From Macrocystis pyrifera (taxonomy: Eukaryota > Sar > Phaeophyceae > Laminariales > Laminariaceae), in the NCBI GenBank assembly GCA_031763025.1, contig JASSKH010000002.1, forward strand, positions 20,712,168-20,776,167: a DNA stretch of 64,000 nt, read 5' to 3'. The notes beneath the pieces are model-generated. The model made no database searches. It saw only the letters and a list, made by a program, of their open reading frames with translations, and was not told where the DNA came from. Made by a program: the position numbers and the translations under genes. This document shows, one piece after another, positions 1 to 10,690 of the stretch (positions are counted from its first letter, which is position 1; each line of letters starts with the position of its first letter).

Positions 1-584
1 TAAGCAGCTAGAAGCCAGATCAGAGAACACGCGTCCGTCAGGGCTGGACACCGCCTCTTTCGCAGAAGCTCAAGGCATCATTGGTGCACGTTTAGTTGTG
101 TTGATGTATCTTTTTTGGTTTTGGCTCTTGAAATTGGCACTTCTGTTTGTTGCGTTTGTTGCGCGAGTACTGTACAGCAATCCTATTCATACAATATTTG
201 CCCAGCGAAGGAAACGTCGAGCCCTTGACAATAATCGGGTTTGTGTCGGTATTCATAGTCGACTGTTGTGTGCGGTGATGATGGCCTTGAGGCAAGAAAA
301 TGTGGCTAGCTCGCAGCTCGAGCGTGGACTGACAAAACAATGCGTTGCTTGCTTGCTGACGAGGAGTTCGGGCTCTTTGCTGTTCGTATGTACTTGCCTA
401 ATTGTTTTGCTTGCTGGCGATGTTTCGCTCTTTCTTTCCTGTGTCTGTTACTTATATGCAAGTCTTTCCTGTTGGCTAACCGTAGTGGCAAGGAGCTAGC
501 GGGGAAAGAGTGACAAACAAAGCTGCAGTCAGGTAGCAGGTATTGATACTGGAAAGCGAACCGCTCACGAAGGGCTCAGCTGCT
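1..584. other. No recognisable gene
   Basis: An open frame at 98-499 (+) resembles no family I know and is hydrophobic by composition. The segment runs into a hAT-like terminus, so it may be interior of that element, but I could not align it to the other copies. Confidence 0.4.
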
Positions 585-725
585 TCAATTCTACCTTCAT
601 TGTGCTCTTAAACCAAGTGATAGGGATGGCGGCAAATAGTGTCATTTTTTTTCATTTACTTTGAATAGTTCTCGATAGACCGGGCACTCTTCTTTTTTTA
701 TGTTGAATTCCATTCCCACCCCTAA
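585..725 (-). mobile_element. Family A (hAT-like) terminal fragment A1
   Basis: The segment matches, in reverse orientation, the left end of the other family A elements. It has the AAACCAAGT-ATAGGG-TGGCGG block, then a block like TTCTCGAATAGACTGGACA, and ends in CCATTCCCACCCCTAA. That terminus is the inverse of TTAGGGGTGGGAATGG, the terminal inverted repeat seen at 6295, 11261 and (inverted) 28601. TAGGGGTG-type termini are typical of the hAT superfamily. The other end is not found; it lies outside the window or is lost. Confidence 0.6.
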
Positions 726-774
726 GCGTGTAGTATAACCGCTCTCGATGGATATAAACCGCACTGTTCTCACG

Positions 775-1438
775 ATTCAGGTTCATTCGGTTGCATCATA
801 GATCGGTTTATAGGTCGGATACCGCTGTTCAAAAATCATGCAGGTCGAATTTATGCGGCTCCGTTTTTTTTTTGTTTCGATTCCGTCCGGTTCGGGTGGC
901 GACATGCAAACGTGTGATGGCCGTTGCGGTATCTGTATTCGATATCGAAAATCCCACTTGGAACCAAGCTAGACACCACAGAGCGAAAGCCGACCGTAGA
1001 TAAGAACCGTGCGCAAAGATTCCAAGTTTTTTTTTCGGTTCTGTACATTGTCGAAGGTCCCTCCTGAATAGGTTGAGTGCTCGGGTAGCCTTGGATTTTT
1101 CACTCGAGATTCAGGTTCATTCGGTTGCATCACAGATCGGTTTATAGGTCGGATACCGCTGTTCAAAAATCATGCAGGTCGAATTTATGCGGCTCCGTTT
1201 TTTTTTGTTTCGATTCCGTCCGGTTCGGGTGGCGACATGCAAACGTGTGATGGCCGTTGCGGTATCTGTATTCGATATCGAAAATCCCACTTGGAACCAA
1301 GCTAGACACCACAGAGCGAAAGCCGACCGTAGATAAGAACCGTGCGCAAAGATTCCAAGTTTTTTTTCGGTTCTGTACATTGTCGAAGGTCCCTCCTGAA
1401 TAGGTTGAGTGCTCGGGTAGCCTTGGATTTTTCACTCG
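775..1438. repeat. Tandem duplication, 334-bp unit, two copies
   Basis: Copies at 775-1106 and 1109-1438 are nearly identical, differing mainly in a poly-T run and a few substitutions, so the duplication is recent. Each unit contains GATATCGAAAATCCCACTTG and a CATGCAAACGTGTGATGG stretch. Frames open across the unit on both strands are repeated with it and have no recognisable product. Confidence 0.9.
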
Positions 1439-2680
1439 GTGTTGGTTACGTGTCCGTTCGCTGCTCAAGCCCGACGTGAGCGTATGTTAGTTCCGGAAGA
1501 ACGGCATGGAGACACGCCACGAAAGGCTGCGTGCCGACCACCAGGTAATTCCGTTCCGGGTCCCTCACACCGCAGTCGCATACCTACGCGCCTTATCACT
1601 GTCAGAGGGGTTTGGAAAATCGTACATGACGTTCCCAAGGGACAACCAACCGTAGCAGAACCCCTCATCGACTCTCTGATAGGCTACAAGTTTGAGGGCA
1701 ATAAGGGAGAAAAGGAACCCGCAGAAAGGATACATGTCAAACGAGCAACGATATTGAGATGATAGAAGGGTCAACATGTGTGGGTGTGATCTTATGCCGC
1801 AGCGGAGAGGCCTTATTGATCCCAACTCTTTACTGGTACGAATTATCTTACGACACGATGTTGCAACAGTAAATGTTACTATAGTATCCGTTTGAATTGG
1901 AAGAAAGTGTCCAGATATACGGGACAGGTGGGACAAGTGCACGGTGCTCAATATGTTTGGTCAGGTGTAACATTATCATTCTGCAAGGTGAGGTGAGTGA
2001 ACTGTTTCTGTACTCTGCTGTTTTTACCGCTTCACATGGTGGGGGGGTTGGTAGGTGGATATACATTTCTTGAGCATACTATATGTGACGTACAGTAGGA
2101 TACCACTCTTCTCTTACATACAACTCCACCACAGGAAACAAACCCCGGTGATAAGAAAAGCAAAACGAAAATAAAATGACAAGTTTATCACGGCGGTACG
2201 GTAGATACCATGCCTTTGGGTCGATGCTCCTTCCAAACAACATAAACAAATACCCCCCTCCGGGCTAGACGAGCGATACCGGAGGTTGAAGCGCAAGTAT
2301 AGCAGGAGTGGTTTGCAGACGGACGATGAACGAAGCGATCATGGTCCCGCTCGTGGCTAGAGACTCGCCAGCAAAACGTGTCGGGGCAGCTGACTATTTC
2401 GGGGCCACAGCCACGTTCTACCCACGGTGATGGGCCTCCTGTGAGGAAGGGCTCTGCGCCTCTTCGATGTTGTCATTTACCATGATGTGCGCTGCCGAAA
2501 TATCGTCACGTACGCCAGCCACAACAGCAAGTCCTGCGCCGGCCACAGTGTCTGCGGGCCCGGCACATCTCGTCGCGCTGCAAGCCCCGGCATCAGCATC
2601 GCTCGCCCTCCCAGCGGCAGCGGCACGAAGCCCTCCGACAGCAGCAGGGGGCCTCCTGAACGCAACAACGCGCGCACCCC
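1439..2680. other. Unassigned, with a GC-rich stretch at 2330-2690
   Basis: A + strand frame at 1439-1762 (107 codons) has no family I recognise. Around 2467-2690 several frames are open because the DNA is GC-rich. The part nearest 2680 leads into the reverse-transcriptase relic and may be its degraded upstream sequence. Confidence 0.35.
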
Positions 2681-3155
2681 TTTTATTACCCCCCTAAATT
2701 ATTCAAGATCTATATTAACGACCTGATAGTAGCAGTCGAGGCAGCAAGGCAGGGAGTCACGATAGGGGAAGATACGGTGTCGGGATTGATGTTTGCGGAT
2801 AACTTCGTGGGGATATTAGAAACACCCGAAGGAATGCAGAAACAAGTAGAGATGGCGCTAGAATACACCAGAAAATGGAGGGTGACGGCGAACTTCAAGA
2901 AATGCGCAGTAGTTGTTTGTAACGAAGATAAGGTAAACCGGGTAAATTTCAGTTGGAAGTGGGGAGCAGATAAATTGCCGATCGTAGACCAGTATACATA
3001 CCTTAGCGTAGAGATGTTGAAGACTGCTGTTGGGATGCACATATAGCAAAAAAGTAAAAGGAAAGGGTAAGGCACAAGTAGGCAAAAGATGGATGCGATC
3101 CTAAGAGACTCGCACCTTGACACTAGGATTAAGAGATGTATCCTGATCAATATTC
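2681..3155 (+). pseudogene. Non-LTR retrotransposon reverse transcriptase relic
   Basis: The frame from about 2690 to 3046 reads through typical RT palm and thumb sequence: an IYINDL block, then FADN at the catalytic position where active enzymes have [YF]ADD, then ALEYTRKWRV, a KCAVVV block and VDQYTYL. The final catalytic Asp is replaced by Asn, so this copy is dead. After a stop at 3046, homology resumes in a shifted frame (about 3090-3155) with DAILRD and DTRIKRCIL, typical of LINE sequence beyond the RT. Homology stops at 3156, exactly where family B begins, so B truncated or landed in this relic. It is a different lineage from the LINE at 36 kb, whose corresponding blocks differ. Confidence 0.82.
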
Positions 3156-3218
3156 CCTAGGTGTACCCTAGGGTAATCTAGAAGCAAAATTAATTTCCCG
3201 TCCTAAAGGACAAAATGA

Positions 3219-3497
3219 CAAAAAATGGTACACCAGCGCTATTTTGCCGAGTTTACGGTACGAAAAACTCACACCAGGCCATCAGGGTACACCCAACCCA
3301 AGTAAGATGGCATTTTGTGTCAAGGTATACCGTTTTTTGGCGATTCCATGTCTGTCCGTCTCACTTGCAAACAGGCCAAAAAACGGTACACCGTCGTATT
3401 TTTGCCTGTTTACGGTACGAAAAGTAAAACGAGATGATCAGGGCACACCAAACCCAAGTCATATGACGTTTTCTGCCAAGTTATACCGTTTTCTGGC
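3219..3497. repeat. Paired inverted-repeat subunits inside family B
   Basis: Each subunit opens with an arm like GCCAAAAAACGGTACACC and closes with its near-complement GGTATACCGTTTTTTGGC. Arms are 16-19 bases and the loop is about 85-90 bases. Subunits lie at 3219-3342 and 3375-3497, diverged but aligned along their length, and both recur in copies 2 and 3. Confidence 0.75.
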
Positions 3498-3629
3498 AAA
3501 CGAACAATGTCTCGGTACAGCTTATATTTTCAAACAAACACTACGTTCGTCAATAGAAGCCGCCTTCTTGTACTACTGACTGTGTACTCGTGTTCAAACG
3601 AACGTACCAGGTACGAGTCAAGCGTTGCT

Positions 3630-3638
3630 TATATATAA
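3630..3638 (+). promoter_or_regulatory. TATA-like box conserved in family B
   Basis: TATATATAA lies in a block (GTACGAGTCAAGCGT, then the box, then TCTGAAGC) repeated at 4843-4851 and 63068-63076. Conservation beside the coding-like part suggests a core promoter; there is no transcript evidence. Confidence 0.4.
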
Positions 3639-4225
3639 TCTGAAGCCATTATGTTTCGTGCGTGTGTGTGTGTAGTCAGAACACGGTACCGCGGGCAAGC
3701 CCGGCGCCGCCGCGGGTGTTAGCGTGGTACGAGCAGGTGGAGGGGGTGTTGAAAGGAGCGCCGTCGCCGTTTGCATGGCTAGGCGTCGCGTGTGTCTCGA
3801 GACACGCAGGAAGCGCAAAGGGTATGTCTGGCCTCCTTGTGAGGCTCCGCTTGCACCATATACGATATATAAGGGTCGTTTTGATATGCGAAATAATATT
3901 TAAGCGGTGCTTATTTTGGCGACCAAACTAAACTTTAATGAAACTTCAATGCAGTTTGAGCACCAACTTTTTCGAAGTGGCGAAGAAGGGCCACGGTGAG
4001 CACCGGGCTTCACGCGAGGCGGGCGACGACGCTCACTGTGGCAGAGAGGGAGGAAAACTTTATCCGGACCCAATGGGTGGTGAGGTGGTCGCGAGACGGG
4101 CGGGCGGCGTACAAGGCTAAGAGGGAAGCTCTGCTGTTCGTTTTTTTTCTTTTTGACCGGTGGGTACGTGTCCCAATCAGACCGAAAATTATTACATGAG
4201 AGGAGACAGGCACTGGGCCAAGGGA

Positions 4226-4352
4226 TAGGTACAAAGTTGTGCTTTACAAATTTTGAAATACGTCAGCTGTGAGTTCGACTTATTAAAAATTGATACTCAA
4301 CTTTGCAAGCTGCGTAATACGTCTCGTCTATATTCATTTTTCTACCGAATTC
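4226..4352. other. Spacer between B copies 1 and 2
   Basis: A+T-rich, with no match to the copy 2 continuation and no coding signal. Confidence 0.4.
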
Positions 4353-5757
4353 ACTAGGGTTCACCCTAGGGTAGTCTAGAAGCAAAATTAATTTCCTGTC
4401 CTAACGGACAAAACGACAAAAAAACGGTACACCAGCGCTTTTTTTACAGTTTACGGTACGAAAAACTCAAACCAGGCCATCAGGGTACACACAACCCGGG
4501 TGAGATGGCATTTTATGTCGAGGTATACCGTTTTTTGGTGAAACATCCATGTCTGTTCGTCTCGCTTTCAAAAATGCCAAAAAAAACGGTACACCATCGT
4601 ATTTTTGTCAGTTTACGGTACGAAAAGGAAAACGAGGTGATCAGGGCACACCAAACCCAATTCATATGATATTTTCCGTCAAGGTATACCGTTTTCTGGC
4701 AAACCAACAATGTCCCGGTACAGCTTTTCGAACAAACACTACATTCGTCAATAGAAGTGCTTCCTGTACTCTGTATACTCGTGTCTTGTACTCTGTGTAC
4801 TCGTGTTGAAACGAACGTGCCAGGTACGAGTCAAGCGTTGCTTATATATAATCTGAAGCGATTTTTATTCGTTTCTTGCGCGTGCGTGCAGTCAGAACAC
4901 GGTACCGCGAGCGAGCCCGGTGCCGCCGCGGGTGTCAGCGGGTGCTAGCAGGTAGAGGGGGTGTTGCGAGGAGCGCCGTCGCCGTTTGCATGGCTAGGCG
5001 TCGCGTGTGTCTCGAGACACGCAGGAAGCACGAATGGGCTCTGTCTGGCCTCCTTGTGAGGCTCCGCTTGCACCATATAAGAGATGTAAGTGTCGTTTTG
5101 ATATGCGAAATAATATCAAAGCGGTGCTTATTTTTGCGACCAAACTAAACTTCAAAGAGACTTCAATGCAGTTTGAGCACGAACTTTGTCGAAGTGGCGA
5201 AGAAGGGCCACGGTGAGCACCGACCTGCACGCGGTGCGGGCGACGACGCTCACTGTGGCAGAGAGGGAGGAAAACTTTATCCGGACCCAATCGGTGGTGA
5301 CGTGGTCGCGAGACGGGCGGGCGGCGTACAAGGCTAAGAGGGAAGCTCTGCTGTTCGTTTTTTTTTCTTTCTGTGGTGGGTACGTGTTCCAATCACAGGC
5401 AGAAAATTATTACATGAGAGGAGACAGGCACTGGGCCGAGGGATATTTACAAGCAAAAAACAACGTAAAAACAAACTAGACTTTTCGAGCTTGCACCAAT
5501 CAAAGCAGAGCTATGACTTACCGTATGACTTGCAAAATGGCCGTGATTGGCCAACAGTGCCATTACAACTGCTGCTGAGCACAGATATCGTATTGAGCGT
5601 GCTACGAGTACAACAAGCAGGCTGTTGTACATTGCTGCGGCCATGCCGCCCAGCAGCAGCAGCAGCAGGCAAACCATGCGCGTGAGGTGGCACATCGTCA
5701 GTATACTCTATGGATGGCTTGTATCGGGTCCTGCGATATGCATCACGGAGGATGGAT
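4353..5757 (+). repeat. Family B element, copy 2
   Basis: Direct tandem partner of copy 1, offset about 1.2 kb, continuing further than copy 1. It has the CCTAGGG start, both hairpin subunits, TATATATAA at 4843 and an intact frame from the ATG at 4990 to 5148 (MARRRVCLETRRKHEW, SGLLVRLRLHHIRDV). The VAEREENFIRTQ/SRDGRAAYKAKREALL frame lies at about 5215-5345. From about 5480 (TTGCACCAATCAAAGCAGAG) to 5757 it stays collinear with copy 3 at 63680-64000. The true end is unknown because copy 3 runs off the window. Confidence 0.78.
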
Positions 5758-6294
5758 AGGTATAGTCTAGCAAACCTCTCGTTTTTGGTGGGGAGCAGGG
5801 GCGCAGGGTGCGGGGAGCCGGGGTATGTGCTACCCCATCCCCTTCCCGCGCGAAGAAGTGATACAGTGATCCAGCAGTGACCCACTAATTGTGATTTGCG
5901 ACATTCTGCTGTGAGCCCGTACAGAGCGCTACGAGCAAACTGGTGGCTGGCTGCCGTTGGCTTTTTCGCGCCATCTGTTGTATTGACTAAACTGGATGAG
6001 GGCAGGCTTGGCCTGCCGAGCAAAGGAGCGAAACAACCAGGTACGCGGAGTCAATAATCCATCAATGGAGCCAAGCCAGTCCAACGGCATGATCTAACCG
6101 ACCTGCTAAACGTCGAACACATGATACGGCAATTTATTGCTCTGGACGCTGACTGATATCATGCCGAGTGTTCAGTTCTGCCTGAATATGTTCCTGAACA
6201 CCACGCACATAACTGCGAACAACATGAACACAACAGCACCGCGACTGGCACAGAGCCAAGACTGCTGCTGTAAGGCTGCTGTTGCGTAGTACCT
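5758..6294. other. Unassigned DNA between B copy 2 and A2
   Basis: No supported gene. It may still belong to B, since the end of that element cannot be fixed from this window. Confidence 0.35.
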
Positions 6295-7771
6295 CTAGGG
6301 GTGGGAATGGATTCGTTTTAGTATGTAAAGAAAAATAATGTCACACGGTCGAGATCTATGAAAAACTGTAGGAAATTAACGAATACGTAATAGCGAAGAA
6401 TAACCCTTGCCACCCAAAAATCCGTTCGATGATGCTGCCTCTCAAAACTATTTTTCATAAGCGGTGCGGGCGTCGACGTTGCTGCGTTGAACTACAAGCT
6501 GAAAAAACTTAGCCCTGCTTTTTGCACGAAACGTGCTGCTGGACAGCGCACATCCAAGTCCAGAGCGTAGCGCAGCAGCGTAGCCACAAGTGCGCGAGCG
6601 TGAACGGATCGCCCGTTTCTCGTGGTCCCTTGGGATTGACCGCCGGCAGCACGAGAATGCTGCCCCCCCTGTGAAACGCAACGTGTAGGGATCAAGTCGC
6701 AGGCTATGTGGTCCTGGTTTACTGCTGTTCGGCACGTGTAAACAACGAGAAGAACATACCCACACACAAGATCGACAATCGGCTGCGTGTTGCTAATACT
6801 GCACTTCGCCGAGACCGGGATTTCGACGGCGCTGCCTGCACTTCCGCGGAAGCGCCCCCTCCAGCTGACGGGCAAGCTGTTGCTGTGCGTGCAGTTAGAC
6901 TTGAGTCTTGTGATCAAGGCTGCATTCACGTCGCGCCTGAAGTTCTGCATGGTGCTGCTGTATGTACTCGTACGTACCTACCACTTCCATATTTTTACTT
7001 GAACCGTCCCTATCTATCCGGACATTGTGGTGCCCTAAAGCTGTTTCACTTGATCGCTTTCCCATGTGAGACATCAGTGTTGCGTTCGCGTCTGAACGCG
7101 AGGGGTTACTCGCTTCTCGCTGCTTCAAGGCCCGATTACAGATAGTCTTCGCTGCGGCGATGGCACCCGATTTGATGGCAATCGCTCGGTGTGCGGCCGC
7201 GTTCATGTCTGGCACCGTTTGCCCGATACATTGAAGGCTGGACATCCTTTTTTCATCTCGGAATATTTTTTGTCGAATTGTTCCATCAATATTTGACTCA
7301 TGAAAAGAGGGTAAATATCTGCAGCAAATTTCTTGTTGGCGACTTGTTGGATTTAAGCTCGGGTTGCATTGCTGTGCGCGCCAAGTCCTGGTGGAGGGGC
7401 TGACACATATATAGAGTTTTTTGGTACTGTCAAGTAGTTCTTCCCCAGAGAGAAGTATACGAATACAGCCTGAAGAATCGAATTTTCCCGCATATTTCCA
7501 ATCGGATAAGTGAAAAAACATGTGCAGCATCAAGTCTTAACCAATCACAGCCTCTTTATCTGTTGATGGGATGTGTTTGTCGAACGCTATCATCCAATTC
7601 GTTTCCTGTGTCGAGTTATCAGGTATTTGGTGCAACCATGAACGTAGTCTAAAACCAAGTAAGGTGGTGGCAGATTATTTTCCATATTAAGTTATTTCTA
7701 TTTCTATGAACGGCTTCTCGAATAGACTGGACACTTTTTCACGTCTGAAACGAATCCATTCCTACGCCTAA
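6295..7771 (-). mobile_element. Family A hAT-like element A2 (1.48 kb, complete)
   Basis: Bounded by CTAGGGGTGGGAATGGATTCG on the left and CGAATCCATTCCTACGCCTAA on the right, which are inverted repeats. It is in reverse orientation relative to A4 and A5: the subterminal TGCTGCCTCTCAAAAC block is at its left (6433) and the AAACCAAGTAAGG block at its right (7650). It carries a long unbroken frame (6895-7533, minus) and a second block near 6460-6690 shared with A4 and A5. It has no recognisable transposase, so it is probably non-autonomous. No clear target-site duplication is visible. Termini of this type are hAT-like; the assignment rests on them alone. Confidence 0.75.
6895..7533 (-). CDS. Unknown protein carried by family A element
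   Basis: Open for 212 codons. The C-terminal half (from about residue 100) is conserved with A5 (frame at 40801-41118) and A4 (27650 onward): CIGQ, AAARRAIAI-like, IA-AK-IC-RAL, REAS, RSDANA and SH--KRSS blocks, then VGTYEYI-QH-AE-QAR. By eye about two thirds of residues agree between A2 and A5 over 87 aligned positions. Conservation of frame across diverged copies suggests it was translated. I recognise no family; it is not a visible hAT transposase (no DDE or BED motifs). The Ala-rich helical character could suit a structural or DNA-binding role, which is only a guess. Confidence 0.45.
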   Translation of the reverse strand: MMLHMFFHLSDWKYAGKFDSSGCIRILLSGEELLDSTKKLYICVSPSTRTWRAQQCNPSLNPTSRQQEICCRYLPSFHESNIDGTIRQKIFRDEKRMSSLQCIGQTVPDMNAAAHRAIAIKSGAIAAAKTICNRALKQREASNPSRSDANATLMSHMGKRSSETALGHHNVRIDRDGSSKNMEVVGTYEYIQQHHAELQARRECSLDHKTQV

Positions 7772-9088
7772 CTGTGTCGTGCCGAATGACGTAGTTCGGT
7801 GCCGGTCAATTTTTTCGACATGCACGCACTAAACGTCACCATGCCTGCCGTGGGGATCGTCCAGGGAAAACTTTTCTTGTGTACTGCTTAACTAGCTTTA
7901 GGTCATTGAACAGTCGGCATGTATAGCGGCGGAGCAGGTACGTGCGTACATGTGACCGCGTCGTGGCGGCAAGGCGACAACACGATACAGCAGCGCAATG
8001 TCGTTTGGACGGGGATATACAAGCTGCCGCGGCAATTTTTTGTCAGGTCTGGGCGGATAGAGTTAATTTGGTCATTCTCGCTGGTACCTATGGCGTGATT
8101 GATGTTGGGCTCAACTTATTTTTAGCATTCCCATTCCACCTGCTGGACACCAGCTACTTGCTTATGTCGTAGCACACGGCGACGACAGCTTACAGCAGTT
8201 TGTCGGCGCTTGGTATGACGTCGCTATCTTTAGTTATTGCTAGCTTTCGCTCGTCGCGATGGCGCACATATTGCTTGCAGTGTTAGAATGTACACGTCCG
8301 AGCGGTCTCCAGTGTGAATACGTCATTGACGTTTCGAGCACAAATTACGGCAGTTAAGCGCCCGAGAGGAAATCCCGATAGATAAATGCCCGAGAGGTCT
8401 CGGATGTGGATACTCGTCGATAGTCGACCCTAGTGGCAGAAATGACACCCTCATTGGGTTAACGCGAGGAGCAATATTTGCACATTTCTTTCACATATTG
8501 CGGCCGGGCGACGACGATTTGCACAGCACGCAAGGCCATGGGCCCAGAATAAACAAACGTCTCAACGTTTGAGAGGCCTTGGACGTCCATAAAATATGAC
8601 TTTGTACGAGTATATAATCATGGTATGACGAATGAGTGTCTCGCCACCCGCTGAGAGGGAATCTGCCCAGCCAAACTCCCGAGAGTTGTCGGGCGCTTTT
8701 ACTTGTAGATAGTCGACCGCATTGGCAGCAATCGTTCAACTGCTGCGTTTAACCTTTTGAGTAGCAATACTATAATTGCAATTTTTGCTCACTTGTCGCA
8801 GCAGGAAGACGATAGTTGCAGCTGTACGTTGACGCTGGAAATAATGCACATGCGTGTATTCTCGTTGTTGCCCCTCGCGATCGCGATGGGGCGCAGAAGC
8901 TTTCCGGGCTTTTACCAAAACGTCCAACAGGCCTTGGGCGTGTATATACAACATGAACACTTCCGAGTATATAAGTATGGCATACTGAATTAATGTTGCA
9001 CGACATGTTGAGAAGGAATCTACAGAGCCAAACTTCGAAAGGTCTCGGGCGCAGATACTTGTAGATACGGTAGCCGACCTCAGGGACA
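7772..9088. repeat. Family C dispersed repeats
   Basis: Contains several modules that also make up the 20.8-25.6 kb block: a GGAGCAGGTACGTGCGTACATGTGA start (7935), CGAGAGGTCTCGG-TGTGGATACT-GTCGATAGTCGACC (8390), a GAGTGTCTCGCC-CCGC start with a following GTAGATAGTCGACCGC (8633-8722), TCGCGATGGGGCGCAG (8881) and GGTCTCGGGCGCAGATACTTGTAGATA (9040). No coding sequence is supported. Confidence 0.6.
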
Positions 9089-9162
9089 CAGGTATACCTG
9101 GCATTTTCGAGTCAAAATCAGGTGCGATGTCAGTCTGGCCAAGAGCAGGGGTCTTGGTGTGT
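9089..9162 (-). repeat. Inverted partial monomer of the 360-bp satellite
   Basis: Reads CAGGTATACCTGGCATTTTC onward through CGAGTCAAAATCAGGT, CGATGTCAGTCT and AGGGGTCTTG. This is the reverse complement of the 9570-9650 part of the downstream array, so the array is preceded by a piece of itself in opposite orientation. Confidence 0.8.
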
Positions 9163-9289
9163 GAGTCGTAGCGTGTAACTGATTTTGGCCCAAGATTGGC
9201 CAGATACATCTGATTTTGGCTTATAACCTTAATTACATACGACGTAAGTATACCTGGTATATACTCGTAAATGTTCATGTCACGCCCAA

Positions 9290-10690
9290 GGCCTGTGTAC
9301 TCTGTCTAGCTTTCAACTTATTTTGACGAATTTTGAACCAGTTAGAGCGGCCTTATACGTACACTGTTTTTTCTCTGCGTATGCGTTTGTGGTCCCTCGG
9401 TTGGAATTCTTGTTTGTCAACTCTGTACTCGTACGTACGTACGTACGTATTTATGCATACATACGTACGCTGATGCAACGTTTTCCTCTCAGTTGTGTAC
9501 GATGTGCTTCAGTTGTTATGATATGTACTCTGTTTTGTATGGTCACAGAAGTCATATTACAACACTGTGGACACACACGGCAAGACCCCTGAAATTGGCG
9601 AGAGACTGACATCGTACCTGATTTTGACTCGAAAAAGCCAGGTATACCTGGTTATGTGTACTCTGTCTAGCTTTCAACTGATTTTGTCGAATTTTGAACC
9701 AATCAGAGAGGCCGTATACGTACACTGTTTTTTTCTCTGCGTATGCGTTTGTGGTTCCTCGGTTGGAATTTTTGTTTGTCAACTCTGTGCTCGTACGTAC
9801 GTACGTATTTATGCATACATATGTACGCTGATGTAACGTTTTCTCCTCCGGGGTGTACGATGTGCTTCGGTTGTTGTGATATGTACTCTGTTGTTTTCTA
9901 TGGTCACAGAAGTCATATTACAACACTGTGGACACACACGGCAAGACCCCTGAAATTGGCCAGACTGACATCGTACCTGATTTTGACTCGAAAAGGCCAG
10001 GTATACCTGGCTATGTATACTCTGTCAAGCTTTCACCTGAATTTGGCGACTTTTGAACCAATCAGAGAGGCTATACGTGCACTGTATTTTCTCTGAGTGT
10101 GCGTTTGTGGTCCCTCGGTTGGAATTTTTGTTTGTCAACTCTGTGCCCGTACGTACGTACGTATTTATGCATACATATGTACGCTGATGTACGTTTTCTT
10201 CTCCGGGGTGTTTGATGTGCTTCGGTTGTTATGATATGTACTCTGTTGTTTTCTATGGCTACAGGAGTCAGATTACAACACTGTGGACACACACGGCAAG
10301 ACCCCTGCTATAGGCCAAACTGATATCGTACCTGATGTTGACTCGAAAAAGCCAGGTATGCCTGGCTATGTGTACTCTGTCTAGCTTTCAACTGATTTTG
10401 TCGAATTTTGAAATAATCAGAGAGGCCGTATACGTACACTGTTTTTTCTCTTCGTATGCGTTTATGGTCCCTCTGTTGGACTTGTTGTTTGTCAACTCTG
10501 TACTCGTACGTACATATGTACGCTGATGCAACGTTTTCTTCTCCGGGGTGTACGATGTGCTCAGGGTATGATGTGTACTCTGTTGGTTTATATGGTCGCA
10601 GGAGTCATATTACAACGTATGTGTCCCGCAGCCGTGTACTCTGTTGTTTTCTATGGTCGCAGGAGTCATATTACAACACTGTGGACATAC
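9290..10690. repeat. Satellite D: about 360-bp monomer, nearly four copies
   Basis: The landmark TAGCTTTCAACT recurs at 9307, 9668, 10027 (AAGC variant) and 10382, giving periods of 361, 359 and 355. Each monomer has a TACG microsatellite run, a CCAGGTATACCTGG palindrome, GTTGGAATTTTTGTTTGTCAA and ATTACAACACTGTGGACACA. The last copy ends with an internal mini-duplication (GTACTCTGTTG to CATATTACAAC at about 10571 and 10636). Open frames in the array follow the repeat and are not credible genes. Confidence 0.9.

Larger units (their letters stand above)
3156..4225 (+). repeat. Family B element, copy 1
   Basis: Starts with TATTCCCTAGG and a CCCTAGG/CCTAGGG inverted pair, as do the copies at 4353 and 62606. 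Parts in order: two hairpin-like subunits (3219-3342 and 3375-3497), a TATATATAA box at 3630, a short frame from the ATG at 3776 that is shifted here relative to copies 2 and 3, and a conserved frame around 4010-4140 (VAEREENFIRTQ, SRDGRAAYKAKREALL). The element class is unknown. The TATA box upstream of coding-like sequence suggests an LTR or a promoter-bearing element, but no pol domain is seen. Confidence 0.75.

Noticed and set aside
3156..5757. Copies 1 and 2 of family B as an LTR pair of one retrotransposon
   Set aside because: Only about 130 bp of non-B DNA separates them, with no room for gag-pol, and a third copy stands alone.
9323..10526. Several similar 63-117 codon frames in series
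   Set aside because: They are the same frame repeated in each satellite D monomer, with lengths set by monomer mutations.
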